Assembly (NCBI GenBank): GCA_003952965.2
Contig: CM025853.1
Coordinates: forward strand, 14,350,068 to 14,414,067
Reading direction: 5' to 3'
Source: Morella rubra
Lineage: Eukaryota > Streptophyta > Magnoliopsida > Fagales > Myricaceae
Length of the DNA stretch: 64,000 bases
Shown: piece after piece, positions 22,376-33,274 of the stretch
Position numbering within the stretch: the first letter of the stretch is position 1
Layout of the letters: every line of letters starts with the position of its first letter
Notes under the pieces: model-generated
What the model was told of the DNA's origin: nothing
Database searches by the model: none
The model's input: the letters and a program-made list of their open reading frames with translations, nothing else
Translations under genes and position numbers: made by a program

Positions 22376-22664
22376 AGAACAAAACGCTGACTACAAACCG
22401 GAATGGGTAGAGACATTCAAAGTTTGGATTTTTAAATCAATGAGACGAAAATGTCAAAAAACTTAAGCAATAGCAGAAATAACTTACCGAGCAACAAACC
22501 AAAAAGGAGGACGGTGGAAAAGAAAGACCCAAGCTAGAGTACGAACAACGAAGAGCTCTGTTCTTCTTTCTCTTTCGTCTCAGGCGAATTGGGTTGCGTG
22601 AACTAGAATTCCCGTGAAGCCAAGTATTTTTTTTGGTCTTCCCAGCAATCCCATTCTAACGCCT

Positions 22665-22890
22665 TTTAGCATCCGTTCGAACATAAATGCAATTAAGTTA
22701 AACGGTACATAACAAACTCGTTTGAACTACACACATACATTCGAACAAACATGTAATTAAGTTAAACAGTGTGTAAGACACACGAACAAGTGTTTATTGT
22801 TCGAACGAATGTTACATATTAAATATTCATAAATTTATGTCCACGTATAATTTCGTATTCATTAATGTTCGTTATCTATTCGAACGAGGT
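22665..22890. repeat. TTCGAACGA-type repeat cluster
   Basis: Several copies of a palindromic TTCGAA core with variants (GTTCGAACATAAATG, ATTCGAACAAACATG, GTTCGAACGAATGTT, TATTCGAACGAGG) lie in about 200 bases, and the phrase TAATTAAGTTAAAC also recurs. It looks like the subterminal part of a non-autonomous CACTA or similar DNA transposon, but no terminus was found. Confidence 0.5.
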
Positions 22891-24050
22891 TTTCTCTTCA
22901 ATAACAACCATGACACAATGTCGTATGTAATGGTAGAAGCCTGTTGAATAGACATGTGGCAATATCCAAGCGAATACTTTCGTTTGAACATTATATTCCA
23001 AATCCAAATACTTTCAACATATAGTGGATTTGAGAATAATCCTTATGTGAAGATAAAATGATACTAATTTAAATTTGAGAATAATGCTTTTGTCATGATA
23101 AAATGATATTTAATTTAATCATATTAAACTAAGTTCATGTATCAATCTAAAGGTTATTTTTTTCGTTAGGCGAATGTAGTGGATTTAAATATGAAAAATT
23201 AGAAAATATAATTTCGAATACTTATACCCGGCATTGTTCTTTATTCATATGATTAGATGTCTCTTTATTATGATCAAAATCGTGCTAATTTTTTAGTAGG
23301 GTGAACCTAAGGAAGTACTTTCAATATATTTATCGTTCCTTACATCCTCCTTATGTACAATATATCTACTATATTATGTGGAAAGATTAGGAGTAATAAA
23401 CTATGTTCATCTTTAATTTAATTTATCAATCAAAAAGTTTATACATTTATTATATATAGACCGATATATATATAGTAAATGTATACATTTATACTCCTAA
23501 CAAGTTTACTACATATAGTATTTTTCTTTTGATATTTTTTCATAGACTAATGTAATGGATTTAAGTATTACAATTATAGATATAATCTAGAATATCTTTA
23601 CATTCTAATTGATCATAAAAATAAGCAAAAAAATTTGATATAAAAGATGCAACACTTGCGGGTGATCATAATTGTTCAACCATAAACGCCTGCTGAAATC
23701 AGAGGCGTAATTGACCAACTTTTCATCTCTAAGTAAAAACATTGTCAGCTTATCGGTATGATTTATTTGACTTCCAATCTATGACGTACGGTATGACCTA
23801 CGGCGGAGGTTGAAAAGGGTTCAAACCTCTTTGTGGAGATGCTTAATTGTTGAAATTTTGACACCTTAAAATTTCGGGGTCTATTTAAAAAAATTACAAA
23901 ATAATCTCTTTTTTCTTATCAAATAATTTTGTTTCATTATAATATTTATTTAAATCTTCTATCTCTTCACTTTTTCACCAACTCTTATAAATTAACTTCA
24001 TTTTTTCATCAACTCCATACCCCAAAATTTTAACAATCAAACACACCTGT
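22891..24050. other. AT-rich sequence upstream of the UGT pseudogene
   Basis: No genes. It contains TATATA-rich tracts near 23450-23480 and a duplicated fragment of the UGT gene at 23676-23705. The segment about 23880-24045 (…CTCTTCACTTTTTCACCAACTC…) resembles the reverse complement of about 33830-33960 and may be a MITE-like promoter insertion shared with the DUF627/629 gene. Confidence 0.45.
23676..23705 (+). repeat. Stray copy of a UGT85 coding segment
   Basis: About 28 bases here (CAACCATAAACGCCTGCTGA and the next few) match 24271-24300 within the UGT pseudogene with one or two differences. They encode the NHKRLLKS motif. The fragment is isolated about 600 bases upstream on the same strand. 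Confidence 0.75.
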
Positions 24051-24051
24051 C

Positions 24052-24128
24052 TCTATATATAATAAACCCAATTCTCTCGAGATCATCATTCCTTCCCATT
24101 TCCAGTTGTGTGATCAGATAGAGAAAGG
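24052..24128 (+). promoter_or_regulatory. Core promoter and 5' leader of UGT85-like pseudogene
   Basis: CTATATATAATAAACCC at about 24052-24068 is a good plant TATA box, placed 60-75 bases before the ATG at 24129. The leader includes a CT-rich stretch (TTCCTTCCCATTTCC). The promoter seems to have survived although the gene is deleted. Confidence 0.55.
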
Positions 24129-24648
24129 ATGGGTTCCGCTACCTTAATGAAGAAGACCCACGCAGTTTGCATCCCCTACCCAGCTCAAGGCCACATAAAC
24201 CCCATGCTAAAGTTGTCAAAAATACTCCACTACAGAGGCTTCCATATCACCTTCGTCAACACAGAGTTCAACCATAAACGCCTACTGAAATCCAGAGGTC
24301 CCAACTCTCTGGACGGTCTCGCCTCCTTTTGATTTGAAACTATCCCAGATGGCCTTCCGGAGTCCGACGTTGATCTCTTGGCCTTTCTTTGCCGAGCAAC
24401 AAACCAATTGTCGCTACTCTTGCAAGGAATGGGGCTTAGGCATGGAGATAGAAGGTGATGTAAACAGGGCACAAATAGAGAGCCTTGTGAGAGAATTGAT
24501 GATGGGAGTGAAGGGAAGAGAATTGAAGCAAAAAGCTGTAGAGTGGAAGAAGTTGGCGGAAGAGTCCACTCGTGCATCTACTGGCCCATCTCACGAGAAC
24601 TTAGATAAACTGATTGATCTAGTGCTTCTATCTCCAAGGGTTGGTTAA
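24129..24648 (+). pseudogene. UGT85-type UDP-glycosyltransferase, internally deleted
   Basis: Family 1 plant glycosyltransferases move sugar from UDP-sugar to small molecules in the cytosol. The N-terminus is intact and typical of UGT85: [48 protein letters not shown], then a TGA where the family has R or another residue, then FETIPDGLPESDVD. The reading jumps near 24374, in another frame, to WPFFAEQQTNCRYSCKEWGLG, the very end of the sugar-donor (PSPG) region, followed by the normal C-terminal helices (REL…KGRELKQKAVEWKKLAEE) to the TAA near 24648. About 300 central residues, including the catalytic Asp region and most of the PSPG box, are missing. It is about 170 codons against a usual 470-490. 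Confidence 0.92.
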
Positions 24649-25980
24649 ATCTTACTTGGTAGATGTCGACAATAAATTGTGCTTGTCAAGTCATGTTGTA
24701 CTTTTCTATCTAATCAATCTCGTCCGTTCACTTTTGTTTCCCGCGGTTCGTATCCTTTCTGCAGTACTGTCTTTTTGTTAGCAAGAGGATGATATTTAAT
24801 ACAACTTAATTTTGTTAATTTTTTATCCGTCAAGATTTATTGATTCTAGAGAATATTGAAGGATCAGAAAGGAGAAGAATTTAATACTATTGACGTTGAC
24901 GACACCAATATATATTACGAGACACACTCAAATAAGAATAATTAACGAAAATTACAATTAAAAATCCTCAAAACTTGAGTGAGTTTGAAGCGGCCGTACC
25001 TAAAATGAGCTTGGAACTAATTTGATGCCATCATCTAAAGGCCTGTATGCGAAGCTACATGTACATATCCAAACCTTCACTCAAATCAGGGCCTTAATCA
25101 CAGCCCAAACTAGCGGGGAGCAGTCGATGCTCAGCTCTAATTAATTGAAACTGAGAAGTTAAAGAAATAAAAACAACTTAATTAGGGTCCGATTGAAATA
25201 TTTTCAAGAAATTTTTTTTTTTTTTTTTTCAGAATTTGGTTATTCTTTTAAAATGTTTTCAAGAAATTTTGATGTTTGACACTCTAATGAGTATTTACAT
25301 AAAAATGCTTAATTATCTTACAGATACCTGTGGTTTACACTTTTAATATTTTAGTCTCTCAGGTATCGATTTATATCATAGGGTCCTTGTGGTAAGTATT
25401 TGAGACAAATCAATTCACCGACCAATTGTTGTTAGCCAACGTACAGAATGGTGTTAACGCGAATTTTAAATTTCATCTCAGTGCCAATCGTAAGCTGCCA
25501 CGGGACAAGAAATTTTTTTCTCAAAATTTTAATATTTTAGTGCCAAGGTATTTATTTCAACGTGAAGTTGTCTGAGATACGCTTTTACGATATATTGGTC
25601 ACACAGACCACAGAGATATATTTTCATTAGCCAACTAACAGATAAGTGCCCACTAGGCCTCTAAAGAGAAGAATAAAAAACTATGATAAGCAAGCTTCAA
25701 ATCAATTTTTATTTAAAAAATATTACAATATTCCCCAAAAAAAAAATTGGTTTGCGTAAAATTTGAGCTTAGTTTCTTTTGTATAAAATAATAGAACTAT
25801 TACCATTAACTTGAAAATCTTTTACTTTGATCTTATTTTTCATGTGCTTGCCAAATACCTAAAAACAAGTACAAATTTTTATTTTACAAGCAAACAAACG
25901 GACCGTTAACACATTGAGTTTGAAAGAAAAGTTAAGAAAAAAAAAAAGGTTTAGTTGGTAATTTTTAAATGCTAAAACCC
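24649..25980. other. Intergenic, no gene seen
   Basis: AT-rich non-coding sequence with a T run near 25210-25230. The block about 25320-25640 (ATACCTGTGGTTTACAC… with repeated 'ATATTTTAGT' phrases) has the look of a MITE, but no terminal repeats or target duplication could be confirmed. Confidence 0.4.
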
Positions 25981-25984
25981 TATC

Positions 25985-26040
25985 CCAATGCACATATTGC
26001 GGTGGTCACAAACGACGCTAATCCCTTTTTTTTTGTAGTG
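25985..26040 (+). mobile_element. Second CACTA-type terminus (fragment)
   Basis: GGTCACAAACGACGCTAATCCC is followed by a T run and ends in TTTTTGTAGTG at 26040. Read in reverse this starts CACTACAAAAAAAA, a CACTA-type end. It differs from the 21313 terminus inside, so it belongs to another family. No partner end is visible. Confidence 0.55.
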
Positions 26041-26311
26041 CTACCTAGGGAGCTACAAAAAAAATTATGGAAAATTCAACTTTAGGATAGTTTGAAGATG
26101 TTAATCTTGCGGAAAATCTTGTAGAATTTGTTACCTTGCAAATCCAATATCAGTAGGACCCTGGCACTAGATTCAGAGCATACTCACTGCCCCTTTGCAA
26201 CAATAGCGGGGAATCTCTAATTCACCTGTTCTTTCAATGCCCTCTTGCAATTATTGCATGAAGGGAAGCCCCTTGGCCCTTGTTGTCACATTCTCTACGT
26301 GGCAGTACAAT

Positions 26312-28023
26312 TGTAACGTCCCAACCCAAAAGTCTAAACGGACAGAGTTCCACATGAAAAAATGAGACTATCCACCCTGCTTACAAGTAATTTTTCCAAC
26401 CTAGAAACACAAAAGACACATCTATTCCATCTCTTAAACATAATAATCCAAACTCATAATCCGACCAAAACATAAGAAGAACTATGATACCCAAGAGTTT
26501 AATCAGAGCACTACTCCAAAATCCTCAAATCCCACAATTAACAATGGATCCAAATAAATAGTTTTCCTAGATGAAATAAAATTACTAAAGTCTCCAAATT
26601 AACGCAATCACTATCAAAGTCTTCAAATGACTCTTTATTTTATAACCCTGCAACTTGCGACCTTCTCAAAAACTACTACTTGAGATCTTCCACTACTTGC
26701 TGCCACTGACAGCTAAATCTGAAAGATAGGAAGTAAGTGGTGAGCTACAACTAGCTCATAAGTAGTAATCAATGGGGTAGGGAAAATGACAGTTTTATAA
26801 ACATAACCAAATTAAGAAAAATGCAGTAGCAATACCAAACTAAAAACATAATTTATAACAAAATATCTCAGGCCAAGTAACATAGTGAAATTATCAATGG
26901 CCACACAGACCTCAATGGTCATGAAGACCTCAATGGTCACACAGACCCCAATGGTCACAAAGACCTCAACAGTCACAAGCACGAGGATTGTTTGATAGTA
27001 CGCTCACAACACAAATTTCACAAAATAGGCCAACCATTTCAAATGAGTTCGTGCAATCTCATTTTTTACCAAAATCCGTTCAGTTCCCCTAACGCATCAA
27101 AATCATTTAAAATACAGTGCACATTTAAAATCCAACATTTCCAAAACCAAAGAATTCACAATAACTCATCCAAACAAATTCCAACTTGTAAAAGATATAT
27201 TTAACAATTGTGCACTTATTTTTCCACAATATAAGAATTTCATAAAAATCTCATTAAAAGACGACTTACCTCAAATGCTTAACCCGAAGCCTAAAGTTCC
27301 TTAAAAGATTGTTGAATAATCAATCAGAACCTAAATAAATTTAAATATCATTCATCAATACCAACATGGAGTTCGAATCATTCTATACGATTCTAAAATA
27401 ATAAAACTACTATGCTAGCTAAAGCATCTTCCTATTATCACCCTACAACAACCCAAAATAAATCTCAAAATCTCGAATCCAAACTTCCTCAGAGACAGAT
27501 ACGTGAAGAAAAGAAAATACTCACAAAAGTGTCGGTGAGATCAAAAGAGAACCACTTAATTAATATCAAGGGAATGGCCTTCCAACGTTATCTACAAAAT
27601 GAAATAACCCGAAATCAAACCAAAGGAGTTTGACCCCACCAAAAAAATCAAACTAACGTTACCTACCTCTAAGATTACCCAGCCCTTGTGATTTCGAGTC
27701 TCCAAGGCTAGAGAGAGGGAGCTTTGAAAAAGAGAGGTAGAGAGGGAAAAATATGACTTCGAGTGGCGTTTTTCGAAGAATAGCGGAGATACCTCTTTTA
27801 ATCTCACTAGGGTTCAAATATAGCAATATTTTTGGCGAAAATGGTGAAGAGATTGGAGTTTTGAAAGGAAACTTGGAGATATGCAATTGACGGCAAAACC
27901 AGCTGAAAGAAAAGAATGTTTCGCATGAAGGAGAAGAAAGTCTGCAGAAAGGGAATTGCCACTTATCATAACGCACAGCTTCAGTTTTTGTTTTTTTTTT
28001 TTTGGGGGGGGAGGAATATTACA
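26312..28023. mobile_element. Solo LTR (about 1.71 kb) nested in LINE remnant
   Basis: It starts TGTAACGTCCCAACCC and ends GGAATATTACA, flanked by perfect 5-bp repeats ACAAT (26307-26311 and 28024-28028). Removing it restores the LINE reading …RGSTIADRFK. Inside are a short repeated phrase 'CAATGGTCACACAGACC' (about 26896-26960) and, near the right end, a T run followed by a G run (27991-28011). There is no coding capacity. It is related to the element at 38964-41052, which shares the 'GACC…AATGGTCA' repeat region and a 'GGTGAGCTAC…AGCTCA' segment. Confidence 0.92.
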
Positions 28024-28299
28024 ACAATTGCGGACAGATTCAAAATGATATTGGAACTAGACATGGCTTTCGGTCTTCCTACTGATCAGGTAACCAATTT
28101 TGTTCGTTTTTTGGCTATAGTTATGAATGCTATCTGGTACATACCAGGAACCAAGCGGTTCATAATGATATTTATGAGAATGTCAAAGCCAAGGTGCTCA
28201 AAATTAGAAGGCTCTATGCTGAACATTCAAGAGCATGGTCCCAAAGTGTGGTCCCCAACTAGGCCGAGATGGTGGAAAATCAACTTCTATGTGGCTATT

Positions 28300-28600
28300 T
28301 GGAATCACCTTTGTATGGTAGCATGCAGCTGTGTTGTAGAGATGCAAATGGCATTTTACACTTCGCTTGGTCAAAGAGATTCTCCCTATACTCATATAAT
28401 GGGAGAAGCTATCGCAGCTCTTTTTGCTCTTCGGGAGGCTTGTTAGCGTAAACACCAATAAAGACAACACAATGGAATATTTTCTACCCTACCTCTTTTT
28501 CGCAAATCAACAAATGGCGTTTGCTTGGTCAAAGAGATTCTCCCTAGGTATTGTAATGGGAGAAGCCATCGCAGCTCTTTTTGCTCTTCGGGAGGCTGCT
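28300..28600 (+). repeat. Direct duplication inside the RNase H-like segment
   Basis: The segment GCTTGGTCAAAGAGATTC… to …CTCTTCGGGAGGCT (about 75 bases) occurs at about 28368-28441 and again at about 28523-28597, differing mainly at CTATACTCATATAATG against CTAGGTATTGTAATG. The intervening sequence is unrelated (AAACACCAATAAAGACAACA…). Confidence 0.85.
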
Positions 28601-29058
28601 CTTCTCGACTTTCACCAAATCTTCTTTGTGGGGGATTGTCTTGCTGTGTGTGACGCTATCAACGGGAGAAATAGTGATCATCGCACTATCTAGCCTATCT
28701 TCGAGGAGATTAGAGAGTTGATGGAAACTCGGAATTGGAGGCTAATTCATGAGCTCATCGGACAGCTAGCTAACGTTTTGGCCCATCGAGTGGCTGCGCG
28801 TGGGCAATCACGGAGGACATTTGTGGAAACATTCCTACTGCTTGTATATCTTTCGATATTGTTTCCTGTGACAATCCCCCTCAACCCCGTGATTGTCCCT
28901 GCTTTTTCTTCTTTCGTTGTTATTGAAGTTATCCAAAAACAAAAAAACAAAAAACACCGATCTCCCTTTGTCATAAAAAAACAATAAAATCAATGAGCAG
29001 GCTTGAAAAACTGCCCAAAATTGGCTTGCAAAGCTTGGAGATCAAGGTTGGCTTGAAG

Positions 29059-32000
29059 TTATTCAAAAGATTTCCGTAGCTCTTCTCTCAGTTGCTGCAT
29101 CTCCAGCTGTAAACCATGGAGGCGGGTCTCAATGGAGCGCTGCCAATCTGTGTGGGAGGTGGAGGGAACGTCAAAGTGACTATTCTGCTCAGTGTCTTCG
29201 TCATCGTCCGCATCTTCCTGATGTTCATTAGAGGCCCACTCTTTCCAAGAATTTTTCGTGTACCCCATCTTCATGAACCGTATACTACCAAAACAAATGC
29301 TACTGCTGGACACAAACTGCTCCAATAGCTGCTGCTCACTTGAGCCATTACCTTCCTCGTTTTTTGAGTATACGACAGGCGCACTGATCTCTTTTACATC
29401 CTCTTCAATGGCTTCACCCGTCTTTTTATTTTCTTCGGCATGGTCGACCTTTAGTTGGGCCTCATTCTCGAATTTTTTCTGGCACTCCAAAGCTTCAGCA
29501 AGCATTCTTTCTTCAAGACTAAGACGTTCCTCTTGCGGTTGTCCCAGTTCATCACTAGTGCTTACACGAATATCAATCTCAGGAATTTGACAGCTTTCAT
29601 CATGCCTGCAGACACGAAAGCAGTTTCAGCAAACCCGGTGAAAACTAGATAGAATTTCAAATACGCCTAAAAATTGAGATAACCTATGGCCATTAACCCA
29701 ATAAGAAAAAATAGGAAGAAGTTCGTGTGGCAATAAGAACGAAAGAAAGACTTACGTTTGTTGTGCTTTGTCCTCGTAGAAGGGAAGGTGCTCCTCACTG
29801 CCACTAGTTTCCTGGAATACAGGTGGAACCGCTAGCTACAATCATTTAGTTCAGATATTTTATATAGAAGATAACGACATGATAGACAGTTATAGCAAGA
29901 TCAAAAAAGAAGCGAATAGAATTAGCAGCATTTAAAACCTTAATGTTTTTAGCCTTTTGACGATTTTTTTTCTTCTTTTTGAACTTTGATTTTCCTACAC
30001 TCCCACATCCACGGTCCATATCCGTCTGAGAATCAAGAGCTAGCTCTTCTAAGAGAGCTTCTGTTGCAGCCTCAGACTTCTCATTGGCATCTTTGTCGAA
30101 GATATCCTCCGGTTGTGCCTGGAAGAGAGACCGATGTATTACCCAAAACAAAAACATTGAAATCTCAGCTAACATGGATATTGTTAGAACAATAATCAAG
30201 ATAACATATACCTGCATGAATGACTTTAAGAGGTGCACCATTATTGACCTATAATCATAAGTAGATACAACTCCGAGCTTCAGCTCTGTCTGCCTCATAA
30301 CCTCCTTAATCGCCAGGATTTTTGCATCAAGTATGTAAATCTGCAAACCTTGAGGTAGTCAGTCCAAAAGAGTACATCATTTTTGTCTAAAGGAATATGA
30401 GGGGATGGAGTTGAGCAACTTATTTTCAAAATAGATTCAGGGACAAGTTAAACGGTAGAAGTGGTTCATGCGAAGTAAAGAAAAAAGAAGTCTGATATGA
30501 ATGCAGTAAATTAACGAACGATGAATTTCACCCAAAAGATGGATTAATAATCCGCCATGGTAGAAACCCTCTCCCAGAAATGCCTATTGTTAACTAGGAC
30601 GAGACTAGTTCCAAGTTCCAAAGAAGTTGTTTTCTACATTAAAGTTTGAACTCTCCCTCATTACTATCAGCAACAAATTAATCACCTACAAGCATATAAA
30701 CTGATCACTTAAAATTAGAAAAATTCAAAATTACAAACACACCCAAAATTAGAAAAATGCAATCACCATAGATCATCCAATGAAATGGACGTCTATCATG
30801 ACCTGCAATATTTCAAAAATCAACTGAGAGAGAAATATACTGATCAACAGATCAAATCGACGTTTATCAAGACCTAACATAATTTCGTATATATACTCTA
30901 AATATCCACATGTTTGTGTATTTGAAATGCCATATCTATCCCGTTTCTGACATTAGGGAGCTGAGATAAAGATTTAATAATTGGGTTTACCATCTACCGC
31001 TCGGACACCCACCTCTTTGCCCAGCTGCCCTTGAAACATCAAGATTCTCTTTTCGATGCAAGTACAATCGGATTGTCCTTTCAAAGTTTTGGAAACGGTT
31101 TTCAACTTTGAGTTAATGAGTGCCGACTCAAAGGCTTCTATCCTGGGATCAGCATTCTTCTCAAGATCTTTTTGCAGCTTCGACAAGCAGCACTCGTAAC
31201 TGATCTGTGGATCATGCAGTGAAATCTGCTCACTTTTCTTATTTTCTTGATGAAGTCCGCCCTTAAAGTTCTCTAGTACTTCGGAACATAAGTCATTCCC
31301 GCGTTTAGTCTTCAACGTGTTGTGCAAACAATTGAATTCCATTTGAAGGATCTTAAAAAGCTCAATTGCTTGAGTTCTTCCGACTTCTCTAAGACTTGCC
31401 CATGCCTCTAACTGCTCCCCAATCGCAGGACCCGCCGTCAATAGCCAGTTAATAAAAGCATCACTATCGGGCAGATCATCACTTTCACGTATTTCACTCG
31501 CAGAACTTACTGCAGTTCCATCGTCTGCAATCGCATCTTGATATGTAGTGGGAATAAGCTCTTCCCTCAATAACCGCTCATCCAAAAAAAGATGAGAGAA
31601 GTCACTACTGAAAACAATCCTCTCTTTAGAGGTAAATTCCTGGGAACCTTTGAGTTCGTCATCTAGAGCATTTTTCCAAGAAAGACAACTTAAACCGCAA
31701 GAATTAGCCAGTTCTTCCAAGAATCGAAGGAATATTTCAAGGTCAGAGGCTTCCAGAAAGCAAATAAAGAGGAGAGTAGCGTCCAGATCATAATAATCAA
31801 TTTGTGCAACTTGGATGCGGTTCGACATCATGTCCATGGTAAATGTGATTAACTCATTACAATGACTCTCTGCAAGACATCTTTTTTTCAGAAGGGATTC
31901 CAACGCTTCATGAATTCTCTCAAGGAGCTCTGTGCGCTTACTATCTTCACATAACGGCCACCTCTGAAATTTATCAATCTCGCGAGTTATAAACACTTGG

Positions 32001-33274
32001 GGATCATATTCTGTACCAGCTGAGTGACAATTTTGAGTGTCATCTATGCCATCAACCGCAGAATCACTGTCTGCATCACATGTCTCAAATCTTGATTGAT
32101 TTTCCATTATCTTCACCGAGGCAGCTATATCTACTGGCTTCCAAACTCCATTTTTAACCATAGCAACGCACTCATCATCAGCTATTTCTGGCACATTAGC
32201 TTCTAACACTGTCGATAGACTCCCTATGTGCTCACTATGAAGATGCCGCATATTCGACACACTATCAAGAGACCTATCTCCGCAGCAACAACACACCCAA
32301 AACTTCCATTTCTTGTGCTCCTTTGCAAAATCTATTGCTTCCTTCAAAAAATCCTTCGCCAATTTATTATTAATAAAATGAGCTTTAAGATCTTCGATAC
32401 CAACTCTCAACAATCCCCTCTTCATTTCCCCAGTCATAGTTTCTTTCCAGTAGCCCTTAATTTGAGTCACCCTATTTACGTCCAACGGAATTCTCTTAGG
32501 AATCGCGTACTTCCTTCGCTTTTTAACTGTATTTTCCAGGGAGCAAGACCCAAAAGTTGCAAGCTTTTTCTCCTGGAGGAGCCTGGCCGCCATAACTCTC
32601 GACTCTACCTCCTTCCTTTTTTCATGTAATGTCACAATGTCCTCGTTTGTATCAATCAGAAAACCATTACCTGCATTTTCGATGTCCTGCTTTTCGCTGT
32701 TCCCATCCCCAACATTGTTGCATTTCTCTATCAACTTTTTGAGTTCTTGCGTCATAAACGCAATCCGAGATTCTTGGTCAAAAGATCTGTGTATCGACGA
32801 ATAATATCCTCTTCGAATATGCTATCTTTAATAGGATCCGTTGGGTCTTCGATCATCAAAGCGCGCTCGCATTCTTGTATTACTTCTCGGTAGCCTTTAT
32901 TATCTTCGTGTATTGCAGCCAACTCGAAGAGAACTTTGGCGTGGAAAATGCCAAGGGATTGACTTCTTGGAGAAGGCTAGAGCTTGCCTGGCTGCTTCCG
33001 CAGCGTGATTTAGGTGCTTGCGTTTTGTGTTAGAGTCACCAATAAGAGCAGCGGTTTTGAAGTGGATGTCTCCTAGAGAGCGGTGGAGAATGGCGGAGCC
33101 GTGGTTGCTGATGTTGTCGCTGCTGTGGTGGGAAATGGATTCTTTGATTAGTTTGAGGGCTTTGATGTGGTTTCCACGCTGGAGCGTTACGAGGGCGCGG
33201 TCACATTCAAGTCGGATGGAAACATCCGACGGTGGGTGATCAATGGAAGCGGAGGGCCTCTTCTTCGGGGCCAT
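29059..33274 (-). CDS. DUF627/DUF629 'ubiquitin carboxyl-terminal hydrolase-related' protein, five exons, two frame breaks
   Basis: Minus-strand exons, from GT-AG sites and continuous family sequence: 33274-30998, 30340-30212, 30118-29939, 29811-29756 and 29605-29059. The N-terminus MAPKKRPSASIDHPP leads into the DUF627 region (LECDRALVTLQRGNHIKALK, EAARQALAFSKKS). The DUF629 part has a C2H2-like finger (WVCCCCG…HLHSEH, about 32285-32215). Later exons give ILDAKILAIKEV, LGVVSTYDYRSI, a basic KKKKKNRQKAKNIK stretch and LEERMLAEALECQKKFENEA. The first exon carries an extra base near 32955 and a missing base near 32758; the 65 codons between still match the family (YREVIQECERALMIEDPTDP), so these are recent lesions or sequence errors. 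The C-terminal hydrolase domain of full-length relatives is absent, leaving about 1,060 residues. The stop follows a coiled-coil tail (LQLEMQQLREELRKSFE). The catalytic role of this family is unclear. Confidence 0.85.

Larger units (their letters stand above)
26140..28800 (+). pseudogene. LINE-type remnant: zinc-knuckle (zf-RVT) and RNase H-like part, split by a solo LTR
   Basis: Before the LTR the plus strand reads AYSLPLCNNSGESLIHLFFQ then CPLAIIA (zf-RVT style) and WPLLSHSLRGSTIA. After the LTR it continues DRFKMILELDMAFGLPTDQV, RFLAIVMNAIWYI and NDIYENVKAKVLKIRRLYAE. An RNase H-like (RVT_3) segment follows: FAWSKRFSLGIVMGEAIAAL, FALREAALLDFHQIFFVGDC, then PIFEEIRELMETRNWRLIHE and ANVLAHRVAARGQS. 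Such blocks form the 3' part of plant LINE polyproteins and derived genes; no reverse transcriptase core is present. Stops (for example TAG near 28690), frame changes and the LTR insert make it dead. The tail after about 28870 is A-rich. Confidence 0.8.

Noticed and set aside
29116..29590. Plus-strand ORFs opposite the last exon of the DUF627/629 gene
   Set aside because: They are antisense shadows of a well-supported minus-strand exon.
32228..32629. 133-codon plus-strand ORF
   Set aside because: It is antisense to the large first exon of the DUF627/629 gene, whose family similarity is on the other strand.
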